64,000 nucleotides of DNA from Fuerstiella sp. (GTDB lineage Bacteria; Planctomycetota; Planctomycetia; Planctomycetales; Planctomycetaceae): positions 1 to 64,000 of the forward strand of contig JALHMY010000040.1 of assembly GCA_022843805.1 (NCBI GenBank). Reading direction: 5' to 3'. A program made the position numbers and the translations under genes. Within the stretch, counting starts at the first letter, position 1; every line of letters starts with the position of its first letter. Positions 19,461-29,531 of the stretch are shown piece by piece. The notes beneath the pieces were generated by a model that did no database searches, was not told where the DNA came from, and worked only from the letters and a program-made list of their open reading frames with translations.

Positions 19461-21791
19461 TCAGTGCACGGCGATGAATTCGGCACTGTTTAAATATGCC
19501 CACAGCATGTCCTCCAGTGCCAGTTCCATTGCTTTTTCAACGGTCAGTGTTCTGACCAGAGTTCGCTGCCGATTGCGAAACGCCCGTTCTTCGCTCTCAG
19601 AAGGCTTGCGGGAAAGCACAGACATTGACAACTGTTCCAGACATTCGGAACCCGTTCGACGTTTTCCGGATGCGGGTACAACCAGAGACTGCACGGCAAG
19701 GGAAATTGCCTGCTCCAGGTCTTCGCCATTCATCATCATCAGAGCCTGGGAAATATTTCCATCAAACTGCAGTCGTTCGTCGTTGTCATCCGTACCAAAT
19801 GACTCAACAAACTGCTTCACCCATTCTGTACGATGCAGCGTTCCCAAAGAAGATTCCATCGGCTGACCGGAGACTGACCGAATCGCCACACGAATCGAAT
19901 CGTACAGCTGCTCAGGCACCATATATCGCGGATAAACCCGGGTAAACAACGGCTCTGTACCGGTCACAGGGTTATCCTGCTCAAATACAACCTCTCCACC
20001 CGCAAAATTCGTCGAGCTTGTTCGATGCCATGCATCTGAAAGTGCGATCCACATCATCAGTCGCTTTGTATCGTATCCCGACTGCACAAAGGCATCAGTC
20101 AGAAAACTCAGCAATTCAGGATGACTGATGGTTGCGTGAGGCCCCATGTCGTCGACCGGAGTTGTAAACCCAGCCCCAAAGAAATGGTTCCACATGCGAT
20201 TGACCATCGCTTTTGATACCTGCCGATCAGGATCCGTTGTCAGCAGCCGTACAAGCTCATCGCGTCGATCAATTCCGTCCGCTGCTGTCAGTCGATGCCC
20301 GGCAAATTCAGGCAAAACGGCTTTCTGCTGGCCTCTCAGGGTTTCATAAAAGGTCATGCCGCCCCCTGTCGAGTCGGCCAGTTTCCAAACGTCCTTCTGA
20401 GTTCCGTCGGGCAACGACACCTTGATCAGCTCACGACTGGTCTGTTTAAAGAACGCATTGAGCGCCCAAAACTGATCCTGCTTTACATCGCGTGAAAATG
20501 GATGGTCATGACACTGAGTACAGTGGACCTGTTGTCCGAAGAAGAGTCGGGCGGTTACCGCTGTCGCCGGCGTTGCCTGATCATTCAAATGTGCCAGCAA
20601 AAAGTTGGTCGCGCCATTCTGGTCGCTTCGACCTTCTGCAGCAATCAATTCTCCCACCATCCCGATCCATGGCTCATTCTTCTGAAACCGTTCCATCAGA
20701 AACGCCTGAAGCGCTGCCTGGTCAACTCCTCGAGGATTAGAACGTCCGATCAGCAGATTGACCCACATTACGCTCAAATTTTCGGCTGTTCTCGCATCTG
20801 AAAGCAGCTCTTCGACCAGCATCCTTCGGCGTCGGTCACCAGTGGCCGAGTAATATCTTCTGCATTCCTCAGCAGATGGAATCCGTCCGGCAAAAGTCAG
20901 ATAAGCCCGCCGCAGCCACTCAGCGTCTTCTGACTCAGGTGAAGCAACAACTCCATTCTCTTCCCACGATTTTGCCAGCAATTCATCGATCCGCTCAATA
21001 ATGGCATAGTCGTCTGTAGGCATATCAGGAATCGAAGACACTTCCGCGGTGATCACAGGGACCCTGGAATCTGAGCCTGACTGCGTTTCTGCACCTGAGG
21101 AGACGAGACTGTCACTGGTGTCACCATCGTCAGAGACTGCTTCAAGCGAGCTAAGCGATTCATCCGGCGACGCAGCAGCCACAGAATTCTCGCTGGCGCC
21201 GCCCTGATCGGTTCCTGCACCCGGATTCAAACCAACCTCGGATTGCGCGACGACTCCCACCGGGTTTAACGGTGCGGAATCTGATTTGTCAATCACATCC
21301 TTTGAGGAATTTCTGATATCCGCAATATCGCCCTTTCCTGCAGCTTCCTGCGCCACTTCCGAAACTGACTGCCACATCAGAATGGAAACAGTTACTAGCG
21401 CACATGCGACCGCTGATGCCGTCAAATACGAACGAAGCCCCCGGCTCCTCGACCTCGCCATTTCCATCGAACCAACGGTCGATGATAAACGGCGATTTCC
21501 AGCGGAAGACTGTCCACTGACATCAGAAACCGACTCTGAACAACTCGCAAGAAACTCTTCGTTCGCAGGAGCTCCTCGGCCTGACAAAGTCCCATGCCCG
21601 GCGTCCCATGCAAGCTGACCGTGAAGCTGAACAAATTCCACGAATAGCGCCACAAGAGCAGAGTCAAGGCGCAGAAGGTCGTTCAGACGCTTCGCGTCAT
21701 CAGACGTAAGCTGCTGATCACAATAGCGGTTTGCAAGTTCGAGCAACTCGCCGGACATCTGATTCAATGCCTCACCAGACTTACCTTTCAT
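19461..21791 (-). CDS. anti-sigma-like / DUF1549-DUF1553 fusion membrane protein
   Basis: About 776 residues. The N-terminus (residues 1-60, LLELANRYCDQQLTSDDAKR, NDLLRLDSALVALFVEFVQL) resembles the cytoplasmic region of planctomycete anti-sigma/FecR-type regulators. One TM helix follows (about 121-141, SYLTASAVACALVTVSILM), then a Ser/Asp-rich linker to about 265. The rest is DUF1549 (EWLRRAYLTFAGRIPS, VHCTQCHDHPF with CxxCH at 424-428) and DUF1553 (AMVNRMWNHFFGAGF, DMGPHATISHPELL). The ATG at 21791 overlaps the stop of the ECF sigma gene as ATGA. The CxxCH could bind heme c. I infer a trans-envelope regulator; no family with proven function covers this fusion. Confidence 0.82.
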   Translation of the reverse strand: MKGKSGEALNQMSGELLELANRYCDQQLTSDDAKRLNDLLRLDSALVALFVEFVQLHGQLAWDAGHGTLSGRGAPANEEFLASCSESVSDVSGQSSAGNRRLSSTVGSMEMARSRSRGLRSYLTASAVACALVTVSILMWQSVSEVAQEAAGKGDIADIRNSSKDVIDKSDSAPLNPVGVVAQSEVGLNPGAGTDQGGASENSVAAASPDESLSSLEAVSDDGDTSDSLVSSGAETQSGSDSRVPVITAEVSSIPDMPTDDYAIIERIDELLAKSWEENGVVASPESEDAEWLRRAYLTFAGRIPSAEECRRYYSATGDRRRRMLVEELLSDARTAENLSVMWVNLLIGRSNPRGVDQAALQAFLMERFQKNEPWIGMVGELIAAEGRSDQNGATNFLLAHLNDQATPATAVTARLFFGQQVHCTQCHDHPFSRDVKQDQFWALNAFFKQTSRELIKVSLPDGTQKDVWKLADSTGGGMTFYETLRGQQKAVLPEFAGHRLTAADGIDRRDELVRLLTTDPDRQVSKAMVNRMWNHFFGAGFTTPVDDMGPHATISHPELLSFLTDAFVQSGYDTKRLMMWIALSDAWHRTSSTNFAGGEVVFEQDNPVTGTEPLFTRVYPRYMVPEQLYDSIRVAIRSVSGQPMESSLGTLHRTEWVKQFVESFGTDDNDERLQFDGNISQALMMMNGEDLEQAISLAVQSLVVPASGKRRTGSECLEQLSMSVLSRKPSESEERAFRNRQRTLVRTLTVEKAMELALEDMLWAYLNSAEFIAVH

Positions 21792-22363
21792 GTAGCCGCT
21801 CCTGCCGAAGACAGGCGTCGACGCACACATTCCATTAATACTCGCCGTATACGGCCCAGCGACTGATAAACGGAGTTTGCAGGGCGACCGAGCTGTTCGG
21901 CAACTTCGTCCCCTGACACATTCGAATTGTATCGCCGCTGGATCAGTTCCCGATCACGTTCACGAAGCCGGTTGACACACTCCGCAAGAGCGTCACGCCG
22001 CTGATCGGCGTCGGATATCTGGTGAGCCGACTGTTCAGCAATGAGCTCTACCACATCATCTCCCAACAGCTGCAGGCGGCTGTCTCGGCGTCGTCGATAA
22101 CGAAACACTTCAAGGCGGGCAATGGCTCGCCCCCAGGCTACAAAATTTGTTCCGGGAGTAAATTGAGACCATTTACTCCAAATCACCACATTCGTCTCCT
22201 GAAGTATTTCATCGGCATCTGCCGAACTCGAAACCAGCGGCATGATGTACAAATACAGAGCCCTCTGCGCCTGGGTAAACAGGCGTATAAAATCTTCCCC
22301 AGGTCCAGCCATCGAGCTGCTCGACGAAGTCGCTGAGGTTTCTACCGGCTCCTGGTCCACCAT
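21788..22363 (-). CDS. ECF RNA polymerase sigma factor (Rhodopirellula/Verrucomicrobium type)
   Basis: About 191 residues. Region 2 is DFIRLFTQAQRALYLYIMPL, VSSSADADEILQETNVVIWS and FVAWGRAIARLEVFRYRRRR; region 4 is CVNRLRERDRELIQRRYNSN and VSGDEVAEQLGRPANSVYQS. The ATG at 22363 is used; a longer frame starts with TTG 45 bases upstream and lacks sigma-like sequence. The stop overlaps the next gene by ATGA, so the sigma factor and the anti-sigma-like DUF1549/1553 fusion are translationally coupled. That is the classical arrangement for a sigma/anti-sigma pair. Confidence 0.9.
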   Translation of the reverse strand: MVDQEPVETSATSSSSSMAGPGEDFIRLFTQAQRALYLYIMPLVSSSADADEILQETNVVIWSKWSQFTPGTNFVAWGRAIARLEVFRYRRRRDSRLQLLGDDVVELIAEQSAHQISDADQRRDALAECVNRLRERDRELIQRRYNSNVSGDEVAEQLGRPANSVYQSLGRIRRVLMECVRRRLSSAGAAT

Positions 22364-22596
22364 GGTTCCCAATTTTTCTTCCTGCCGTCCAAAAAAACCG
22401 ATGTTCAATCGAAAACCACTATTGCCGATCCTGCACTATCAACCCGGACGTCTGACCATGCCTTATGCATGAGCATGGTCCGGACATCCTAACTGATAAA
22501 TGTTGCGGTTTTCCTTCAAAAACGCAAGCCGTCCATGCCCGTGAACCCACAAAGTGGCCTCAAATCTGTCCACCATCATTTTTGGCCAGCAGGATT

Positions 22597-23898
22597 CTAA
22601 CCAATCAGTTCCTGAATCGGAGTACCACCGTTTGCCAGCTTCATCGGTCGACCACGCTTCGAGGTATGGACTGTATTGACGGGAATTCCCATGGCGTGTG
22701 CGACCGTCGCCCAAACATCTCCCGGGAGATAGCTCTTGCTTCCATCCGCGATCTGAATGCCGTCGGCGTCCGTCGCACCGATGGCCTGTCCATTCTTCAG
22801 GCCGCCTCCACCCATCATGACCGACCAGCTGGCTGCCCAGTGATCCCGGCCCACATCCTGGTTGATTCGCGGTGTTCTTCCAAACTCGCCCATCCACACC
22901 AGCACGACATCATCCAGCATTCCTCGCTGTTTCAGATCGGTGACAAGTGCCGAAATTCCCTGATCCAGCTGAGGCAGCCGCTGAGTTCTCAGAGCCTGAA
23001 ATACTCCGGCGTGCAGGTCCCAGCCACCCATATTAACTTCCACAAACGGAACTCCCGTTTGAACAAGCCTTCGGGCCATCAGCAACCCCTGACCAAAGGA
23101 ATTACGTCCGTACGCATCCTTAATCTGATCAGATTCCTTCTCCAGCCCCAGGGCAGCTTCCGTGCGAGACGAATCAAACGCCGCCATCTGAGGAGAAACC
23201 ATCAGGTTCACCGCGTTCGAGTACACATCTTTATGAGCTTCCGGCAGCTCTCCTCGCTTTGAAGCAACAAATCCGTCTTCAATCTCTTTCAGCATTGCCA
23301 GCCTTGCGGGCAGACGGCTCTTCGCTTCATCACTCGGAGAATTTCGAATTCTGCCACTGCTGTCCACCACAAACGGGGCATGAGACATTCCGAGAAAGCC
23401 GGCCTGTCCGGAACCGCCATCAATGGAAACAAAGGCCGGAATTTGAAGAGCTGTGCGCTTACGTCCAATTTCGAAGCTCACAACAGATCCAAACGCCGGA
23501 TGCACTACGGTTGGATTTGGGACGTAGCTGGTCTGCATGTAATAGCGACCCCGGCCGTGGTCCGCCTCTCGCGTGCTCATCGAACGAATGATCGACAGAT
23601 CGTTGAACACTTTAGCCGTCTCAGGCATTCCTTCAGTGATCTGAACACCGGGAGCCGCCGTATCAATCGGCTTGAACTCTCCTCCGTTCTTCGAACCTGG
23701 CTTAAGGTCCCAGATATCAATCGTCGGAGGACCTCCGCCCATCCACATCAGGATGCAGGCCTTCTGCGACGATTTCAGTGCTGCCGCATTTGCCTGAACA
23801 TGCGACAAAAAATTCACGGCGGGAATGGTTGCTGCCGCGGTCGCAACATGCTGCAGGAAATGACGCCGATTCATACCGAAGTTATTCCAGATCGCCAT
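22597..23898 (-). CDS. DUF1501 protein with twin-arginine signal
   Basis: 433 residues. The N-terminus [20 protein letters not shown] has the RRxFL pattern of Tat substrates. The DUF1501 body includes [58 protein letters not shown] and [16 protein letters not shown]1501 proteins are sulfatase/alkaline-phosphatase-like in fold and are usually encoded next to DUF1549/DUF1553 partners, but their reaction is unknown. It follows the upstream DUF1549/1553 gene by 17 bp, so they form an operon. Start ATG at 23898 has AGGAG 9 bases upstream. The sigma gene begins about 230 bp further on. Confidence 0.9.
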   Translation of the reverse strand: MAIWNNFGMNRRHFLQHVATAAATIPAVNFLSHVQANAAALKSSQKACILMWMGGGPPTIDIWDLKPGSKNGGEFKPIDTAAPGVQITEGMPETAKVFNDLSIIRSMSTREADHGRGRYYMQTSYVPNPTVVHPAFGSVVSFEIGRKRTALQIPAFVSIDGGSGQAGFLGMSHAPFVVDSSGRIRNSPSDEAKSRLPARLAMLKEIEDGFVASKRGELPEAHKDVYSNAVNLMVSPQMAAFDSSRTEAALGLEKESDQIKDAYGRNSFGQGLLMARRLVQTGVPFVEVNMGGWDLHAGVFQALRTQRLPQLDQGISALVTDLKQRGMLDDVVLVWMGEFGRTPRINQDVGRDHWAASWSVMMGGGGLKNGQAIGATDADGIQIADGSKSYLPGDVWATVAHAMGIPVNTVHTSKRGRPMKLANGGTPIQELIG

Positions 23899-23915
23899 GG
23901 TGGTCTTCTCCTGCG

Positions 23916-25604
23916 TTAATGCACAAATACAAACTCATTGGAATTCAGCAACGCCCAGAACAGGTCCTGATAGCCCGCCAGCTTCTTTGATGCCGGATAC
24001 GCAGCCAGCATTTTTTGTGCTCTTGACTGCTCCGCTCGATTCGGTTGGCGACTGAGTGCCGCCAGATAGAGTTCCTCAATCTTTTTGGAATCCGGCCCCG
24101 GGCGATTCAGTGTTTCAAACAAAAAACTGCCTCGCTCAATGCTGACGGCCTTATCCATCAGTTCACTGTTCATCATCATCAGAGCCTGAGTGATGGTCCC
24201 GTTGAATGTGGTCGCTTCGTCATTCTCATCGTTTTCAAACGCCACTACGAACTGCTGCATCCAGGTTCTGCGCTGAGCCTCCTGCGCGGCCCATCCACCC
24301 TGACCCGACTGATGAGCGTTTGATGCAACAATCAGCGAATCGTACAGTTGCTCCGCCTGCATCGACTTCAAATACATGTGACTAAACAAAGGCACTTCAC
24401 CGGCTGCAGGATTATCCGCGTCATTGTTCTTTCCACTCTGGCTGGACAACCCATACGCTTCCGTACTGCAAATCAAACTGATCAGCCGCTTCACATCGTA
24501 ATTGCTGGCCTGAAACTCGTCCGCCAGCCGATTCAGCACTTCCGGATGCGATGCCGGATTATGCGGGCCCATGTCGTCCACAGGCCGGGTAAACCCGTAA
24601 CCGAAAAACTGGCCCCACGTGCGATTCACAAACGCCTGAGCAATCAGCGATGCTTCTCCCTCAGACGACTCAACCATCAGCCTGGCCAGCTCCGCCCGGC
24701 GATCCGTTTCCGGACCTGGATCGATCTGCTTCCCCTGGTATTTGGGAAACGCAACCTGCATCAGACCACTGCGTTTTTCAAAATAGACTGGCCCTGAAAA
24801 ATCACGCCAGATCACTTCCGAATAGTCATCCACCATCCGCCCGGTATTGGGGTCAGCCTTCTGAACATCACGCTTATCGACCTGACGGAAAAAACTGTTA
24901 AACTCCCAGAATTGATCCTGCTGCCATTTGTTGAATGGATGGTTGTGGCATTGAGTACACTGAACCTGCATACCCAGAAACAGGCGAGTGGTCATCGCCG
25001 TCAGCTGCACTCCCTCATCCTGATTCTGCATCTGAGCAAGAATGTAGTTGACCGCACCGTTCTCTTCGAAATGCCCTTCACCGGTTACCAGATCAACAAC
25101 CGTATCCTTCCATGGTCGATTTCGACCAAAAGCCTCTCGAAAGAACTTCTCCATCCCGGCCCGACTTACTCGACGAGGCTCTCCGCGACCAATGCAGTTG
25201 TTGCTCCAAATCGTGGTGAAATTCCTGACATAATCATCACTCTCAAGCAACTCACCAATCAAAACCTGACGTTTTCGAGCATTCTCGTCAGCCACAAAGG
25301 AACGCACCTCCTGGACTGAGGGAATTCTCCCACAGATATCCAGATATACACGGCGCACCCACTCTTCATCGGAGGCAATCTCCGACGGCTTAATTTCGTT
25401 GTCCTGCCAAACCTGCCGCAACTGCTCGTTGATAAAATCGACGATCGACACCCCGCTCGCAGATGATTCCTCCGAGCCGGAGGCGGCTGCCGATTTCGAA
25501 ACAGCCCGGTCCTCTGCGACCAGCGACTCACACAATGCCACCGAACTGGTCAGAAAAACCAGTCCAATCGCAATGACAAGTCGTTTCATTTTCGAAACGT
25601 TCAT
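23916..25604 (-). CDS. DUF1549/DUF1553 cytochrome-like secreted protein
   Basis: 562 residues. Signal peptide [23 protein letters not shown]1549 carries [20 protein letters not shown] and [11 protein letters not shown] (CxxCH at 216-220). DUF1553 has [33 protein letters not shown] and [19 protein letters not shown]. Compared with the 1060-residue homologue at 36421 it lacks the PSCyt1 N-terminal cytochrome and the middle jelly-roll region. It heads an operon with the DUF1501 gene. Start ATG has AGGAG 9 bases upstream. Sequence resembles the anti-sigma fusion at 19461 closely enough to suggest paralogy. Confidence 0.88.
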   Translation of the reverse strand: MNVSKMKRLVIAIGLVFLTSSVALCESLVAEDRAVSKSAAASGSEESSASGVSIVDFINEQLRQVWQDNEIKPSEIASDEEWVRRVYLDICGRIPSVQEVRSFVADENARKRQVLIGELLESDDYVRNFTTIWSNNCIGRGEPRRVSRAGMEKFFREAFGRNRPWKDTVVDLVTGEGHFEENGAVNYILAQMQNQDEGVQLTAMTTRLFLGMQVQCTQCHNHPFNKWQQDQFWEFNSFFRQVDKRDVQKADPNTGRMVDDYSEVIWRDFSGPVYFEKRSGLMQVAFPKYQGKQIDPGPETDRRAELARLMVESSEGEASLIAQAFVNRTWGQFFGYGFTRPVDDMGPHNPASHPEVLNRLADEFQASNYDVKRLISLICSTEAYGLSSQSGKNNDADNPAAGEVPLFSHMYLKSMQAEQLYDSLIVASNAHQSGQGGWAAQEAQRRTWMQQFVVAFENDENDEATTFNGTITQALMMMNSELMDKAVSIERGSFLFETLNRPGPDSKKIEELYLAALSRQPNRAEQSRAQKMLAAYPASKKLAGYQDLFWALLNSNEFVFVH

Positions 25605-25884
25605 GAATCTGAACTCCTGGATCGTTTCCGGTACGTCGAATCCTTCTGAAACCCGACTTCTGCTGTAAGTGTAACTCAGACTTGGCGATGGATGTTCGTA
25701 CGTTTTTCACTGAATTAAATCAGATTGACATATTGTATGCACGGCTGATCAGTTTCCGCCTTTTTTGCCTGCTTTTTCGAACATCCAGCGGATCCCGCCA
25801 GTCCCGCTTGCCGTCAGGGGCAAAAGCGTTAAGGTCTGCCCGCCTGAATTGACTCACATTTTTTTGTTTCCACGAAGAATCCTT

Positions 25885-27285
25885 ATGAAGATAACGTTTT
25901 TAGGGGCTGCTGGTGAGGTCACAGGCAGTCAGCATCTGGTGGAAACCGATTCCCGCCGCATTTTGCTCGATTGTGGCCTCTTCCAGGGGCCCGATGCAGC
26001 CACTCGACCTCGCAATCAAAAATTTCTTTGTTCACCCCCAAGACTGGACGCCGTCCTTCTTTCCCATGCGCACATCGACCACTGCGGTAATCTTCCCGGA
26101 CTTTACAAGGCAGGATTTCGAGGCCCCATTTTTTGCACTCGGGCTACCGCGGAAATTGCCGGAGTCATGATGCGTGACAGTGCCAGAATTCAGGAAGAGG
26201 ACGCTCGATATCTCAGCCGTAAAAGATATTCAGATCCGTCTGGAAAGTCTCCGGCAGCTCTCTATACCGAAGACGATGCCCGAGCCGTAACTCGACAGTT
26301 CGAATATCTGTCGTTTCACAAGTGGGAATCGATCGGCGATGATGTTCGACTGCGTTTTCACAACGCCGGTCATATTCTGGGGGCTGCAATCGTCGAACTT
26401 GAGCTTCTTGACAACGGTGACTGGAAACGCCTGGTCTTCACCGGAGATCTCGGACGACGAAAAACGCCCATCCTGCCCGATCCCGAAACTGTTGATCGCT
26501 GCGACGCACTGATCTGTGAATCCACCTACGGAGATCGGATTCACCCTGATTCGGGTGACGTCAAACGAAAACTCCAAAGTGTCATATGCGAAGCATCACG
26601 CATGGGGGGCAAGGTAATTATTCCGGCTTTTAGCCTCGGACGCACTCAAATGCTGGTCTACCTGCTGAATGAACTGCGCAATGAGGACTCCCTGTGCCGC
26701 GTGCCAGTTTATATTGACAGCCCCCTGGCAATGCGGCTGACCGACATCTATCGGGACCATTCCGAAATCATGGACGATGATGTCCTTGAAACGCTGCGAC
26801 ACGATGATGATGTTTTCGACTTTGAAGGTCTGACGTATATCCGATCTCAGGACGAAAGCATGGCTCTCAATCGACAGGCCGGACCATTTGTCGTTATTTC
26901 AGCAAGCGGCATGTGCGAAAATGGTCGCATCGTCCATCACCTCAAACATGGTGTGTCAGAGGAAAAGAATACGATTCTGATCATCGGTTTCCAGGCAGAA
27001 CATACCCTGGGACGGCAGCTGGTCGAAAAACGCGAATTCTTAAACATCTTCGGGCGGCGATACCCTCTGAACGCCCGGGTAGAAATCATTAACGGACTTT
27101 CGGCACATGCCGATGCCGAAGATTTTCGCTGGTGGTTTCATGCACTTTCACAAAACGGCGGCGCTGGCCAGGTTTTCCTTGTTCATGGTGAAGAACGCGC
27201 CGCCAAAGCCGCGGCAGAACTGGCACAAGACTGCTCTGACCTGCCCCCCGTCATCCCCCGCTTTGGCGAATCCTTTACCATCTGA
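25885..27285 (+). CDS. MBL-fold / beta-CASP hydrolase, probable RNA-processing exonuclease
   Basis: 466 residues. The metallo-beta-lactamase domain opens with MKITFLGAAGEVTGSQHLVE. The zinc-binding HxHxDH is LLSHAHIDHCGNLP (H61-H66). A further histidine sits in NAGHILGAAIVELEL and an aspartate in FTGDLGRRKTPIL. The beta-CASP part has CESTYGDRIH, IPAFSLGRTQMLVYLL, ISASGMCENGRIVHHL and VFLVHGEERAAK. The family includes archaeal/bacterial KH-less CPSF-like nucleases (YsH1-like). It probably acts on RNA in the cytoplasm. ATG at 25885 is chosen because homology begins there; an upstream frame of 40 codons has no support. Monocistronic. Confidence 0.88.
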   Translation: MKITFLGAAGEVTGSQHLVETDSRRILLDCGLFQGPDAATRPRNQKFLCSPPRLDAVLLSHAHIDHCGNLPGLYKAGFRGPIFCTRATAEIAGVMMRDSARIQEEDARYLSRKRYSDPSGKSPAALYTEDDARAVTRQFEYLSFHKWESIGDDVRLRFHNAGHILGAAIVELELLDNGDWKRLVFTGDLGRRKTPILPDPETVDRCDALICESTYGDRIHPDSGDVKRKLQSVICEASRMGGKVIIPAFSLGRTQMLVYLLNELRNEDSLCRVPVYIDSPLAMRLTDIYRDHSEIMDDDVLETLRHDDDVFDFEGLTYIRSQDESMALNRQAGPFVVISASGMCENGRIVHHLKHGVSEEKNTILIIGFQAEHTLGRQLVEKREFLNIFGRRYPLNARVEIINGLSAHADAEDFRWWFHALSQNGGAGQVFLVHGEERAAKAAAELAQDCSDLPPVIPRFGESFTI

Positions 27286-27550
27286 ACACGGCTCCCGAAA
27301 GTTAAAGTGATCGTCTGTCCACAGATGAAGCCTCAGCAGAGGGCAAATTTGCCGGGGACAATCTGCAGCAATGATATCTTCATAAGAATTGGCGATTTTT
27401 TGATGCACGCTTTTGCAAATAGCGTGCTGAGTGCCATGTTGCCCGCTACATTATCCAGGGGTTCTGCTGTGAATTATTCAGGAATCGTCTGCCAGGCGGC
27501 CGTGCCGGGAGACATCCGATTTCCGACAAAAGAGATCGACGAGAATCCCT

Positions 27551-29458
27551 ATGCCAATCAAGGTTCGCTGCGGTGAATGCGGAACAGCACTAGCCGTCTC
27601 CGAAAAAGCTGCCGGTAAAAACGTAGCGTGCAAAAGCTGCGGAGCCAAAATCCGAGTGCCGATACCCGACGCTGAAGGCTCGGTAAGCGCTGCTGGCCCG
27701 GTTAAAGCCGCTGCCGGCGCAAAACGCCCGGTGAAAAGAAGGTCTGAAGACGATCTGCAGAATCTTCCTGCAGCGCCAGACGATCTTTTTGGAGGACTTG
27801 ATCTGGGAAGGGCGGAAGACAGCAAGCGGCGAGTTTGCCCGTCCTGCGCCACCCCCGTACATCTCGACGATATTGAATGCCCCAAATGTGGAGTCAATAT
27901 CGCCTCCGGTACTCTCAGCGAAAAACAACGCCTGATCAAAAGTCGCAAAGGACCGCCGCCTGAAGAGTTCTATGGAGCCGTGTGGAGTAATGGGTGGAAA
28001 TTTCTGAAAGGTCACAAAGGCTTTGCCGTCTCCACAGCCCTGGTCTGGTCCATCACGCTCTCAATGTCGGTGACTTGCCTGTATGCGTACAACTGGTACA
28101 TCACTTCGCGCACCGAGGAATTGCTTGCAAGCGCTAAAGCAGATACCAACATTTCGATCGTGGGAAACGAACTGATCATCACCGTGCCCAAAGATGGAAA
28201 AGCACGTTACGACAACAAACTCTATACCTCCCCGACGGGAACAACGATTCGACTTCCGGCTCCTCACCTGTCTGCGATGAGGGATCCTCCTGCGCTGTTC
28301 TGGATGGGGATGACGGTGGTCTTCCAGCTGGGATTTGGCGGATGGGCATGGATGCTGGCGGTGAAAATCGCCGAGCTGACAATGTCGGGAGGAAAGAAGA
28401 TCAAACGGTTCCAGGTGGATTTCTTCGGAAATTTGACGATGGGATTTCGTTTCTATTTCTGGCCCACCGTTGTGATGATTCCCTTCGCCTGGATCGGGCC
28501 GCTGACAACCTATATGGCAGGACCGGTACCCGGTGCGTTTGCTTCGCTGATTGTGGTGTTGATCCCGATGTTGTTGTTCCTGCCCGCCGCTGTTATTCAT
28601 ATGACTCAGCGATACAGCTACCGGGCATGGCTGATCAACTGGATGTGTCTGGATTTTGCAAAGACCGCTGCGGCATCGCTGTACGTTGCCGTGATGATGT
28701 TCTTCCTCGTGCTGCTGATACCAACGGCTGCGGCGGCAACGATATTTCTAATGTTTGCCCGAGTATCGCAGTGGGCCCTGACGACAGAAAGCACTGCACT
28801 TAACTGGCTCCGCGACAACGTTATGGATCTTGGAGATGGTGGATTTCAGTTTTTGCTTTATAGAATGCCTCTGACGTTCACCTCCACCTTTCTGTTTTTC
28901 GGCGTTATCTGCGGTCTGATGGCCTTTCCAGCGGTCTTTATGATGCGAGTGATCGGGCTGTACGGAGTCTATTTCCGCCCGGACCTGTGTCTGGTGTCAG
29001 AGTTTGCAGACAGGACTCCTGCTGGTTTCGGACCGCGTTTTCTGGCCTATCTTGTGGATTCCATCATGATGGCCATCCTGGAAATTCCTGCCTGGTTTAT
29101 CGGCTGGTGCAGCGGACTGCTTTTCTACTACTACGGGATGGATGCCACCGCCGAAAAACTCTCCCGCGTTGTGTTCGGACTGGCCACTTTGGGCATCTGG
29201 GGATTCTATTTCGCCTCAGGAGAATCAGGGCAGGCACGTGCCACGATGGGTAAATGGAGCCTCGGCCTGATGGTGCTTCGTGACGACGATATGCCGATGA
29301 CTCGCAAACAGGCGTTTGGACGTGCGGCTTCCGCATTTGTCACCGCACTGACACTGTATCTCGGATTCATCATGTGTGCATTTCGCTCAGACCATAAGGC
29401 AATGCATGACCTGTTGAGCAAATCCAAAGTCGTCTGGCGTGGTGAAGAGAACACCTGA
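27551..29458 (+). CDS. polytopic membrane protein with two zinc ribbons and RDD domain
   Basis: 635 residues. Residues 1-35 are a zinc ribbon (CGEC at 7-10, CKSC at 27-30). A second ribbon has CPSC at 96-99 and CPKC at 110-113. About eight membrane segments follow (for example GFAVSTALVWSITLSMSVTC, GAFASLIVVLIPMLLFLPAA, MFFLVLLIPTAAAATIFLMF). The C-terminal RDD domain (PAGFGPRFLAYLVDSIMMAI, LGLMVLRDDDMPMTRKQAFG) closes the protein. RDD proteins are often ion- or stress-linked, with no single function. The chelatase gene starts 73 bp downstream on the same strand. Function is unknown. Confidence 0.8.
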   Translation: MPIKVRCGECGTALAVSEKAAGKNVACKSCGAKIRVPIPDAEGSVSAAGPVKAAAGAKRPVKRRSEDDLQNLPAAPDDLFGGLDLGRAEDSKRRVCPSCATPVHLDDIECPKCGVNIASGTLSEKQRLIKSRKGPPPEEFYGAVWSNGWKFLKGHKGFAVSTALVWSITLSMSVTCLYAYNWYITSRTEELLASAKADTNISIVGNELIITVPKDGKARYDNKLYTSPTGTTIRLPAPHLSAMRDPPALFWMGMTVVFQLGFGGWAWMLAVKIAELTMSGGKKIKRFQVDFFGNLTMGFRFYFWPTVVMIPFAWIGPLTTYMAGPVPGAFASLIVVLIPMLLFLPAAVIHMTQRYSYRAWLINWMCLDFAKTAAASLYVAVMMFFLVLLIPTAAAATIFLMFARVSQWALTTESTALNWLRDNVMDLGDGGFQFLLYRMPLTFTSTFLFFGVICGLMAFPAVFMMRVIGLYGVYFRPDLCLVSEFADRTPAGFGPRFLAYLVDSIMMAILEIPAWFIGWCSGLLFYYYGMDATAEKLSRVVFGLATLGIWGFYFASGESGQARATMGKWSLGLMVLRDDDMPMTRKQAFGRAASAFVTALTLYLGFIMCAFRSDHKAMHDLLSKSKVVWRGEENT

Positions 29459-29531
29459 TCGAAAAATCGTGAACGGTGCCACAAGCGAATTCGGGCTGGT
29501 TGCTGCTCCAGTATTTGCAGGGAGTCATCCA

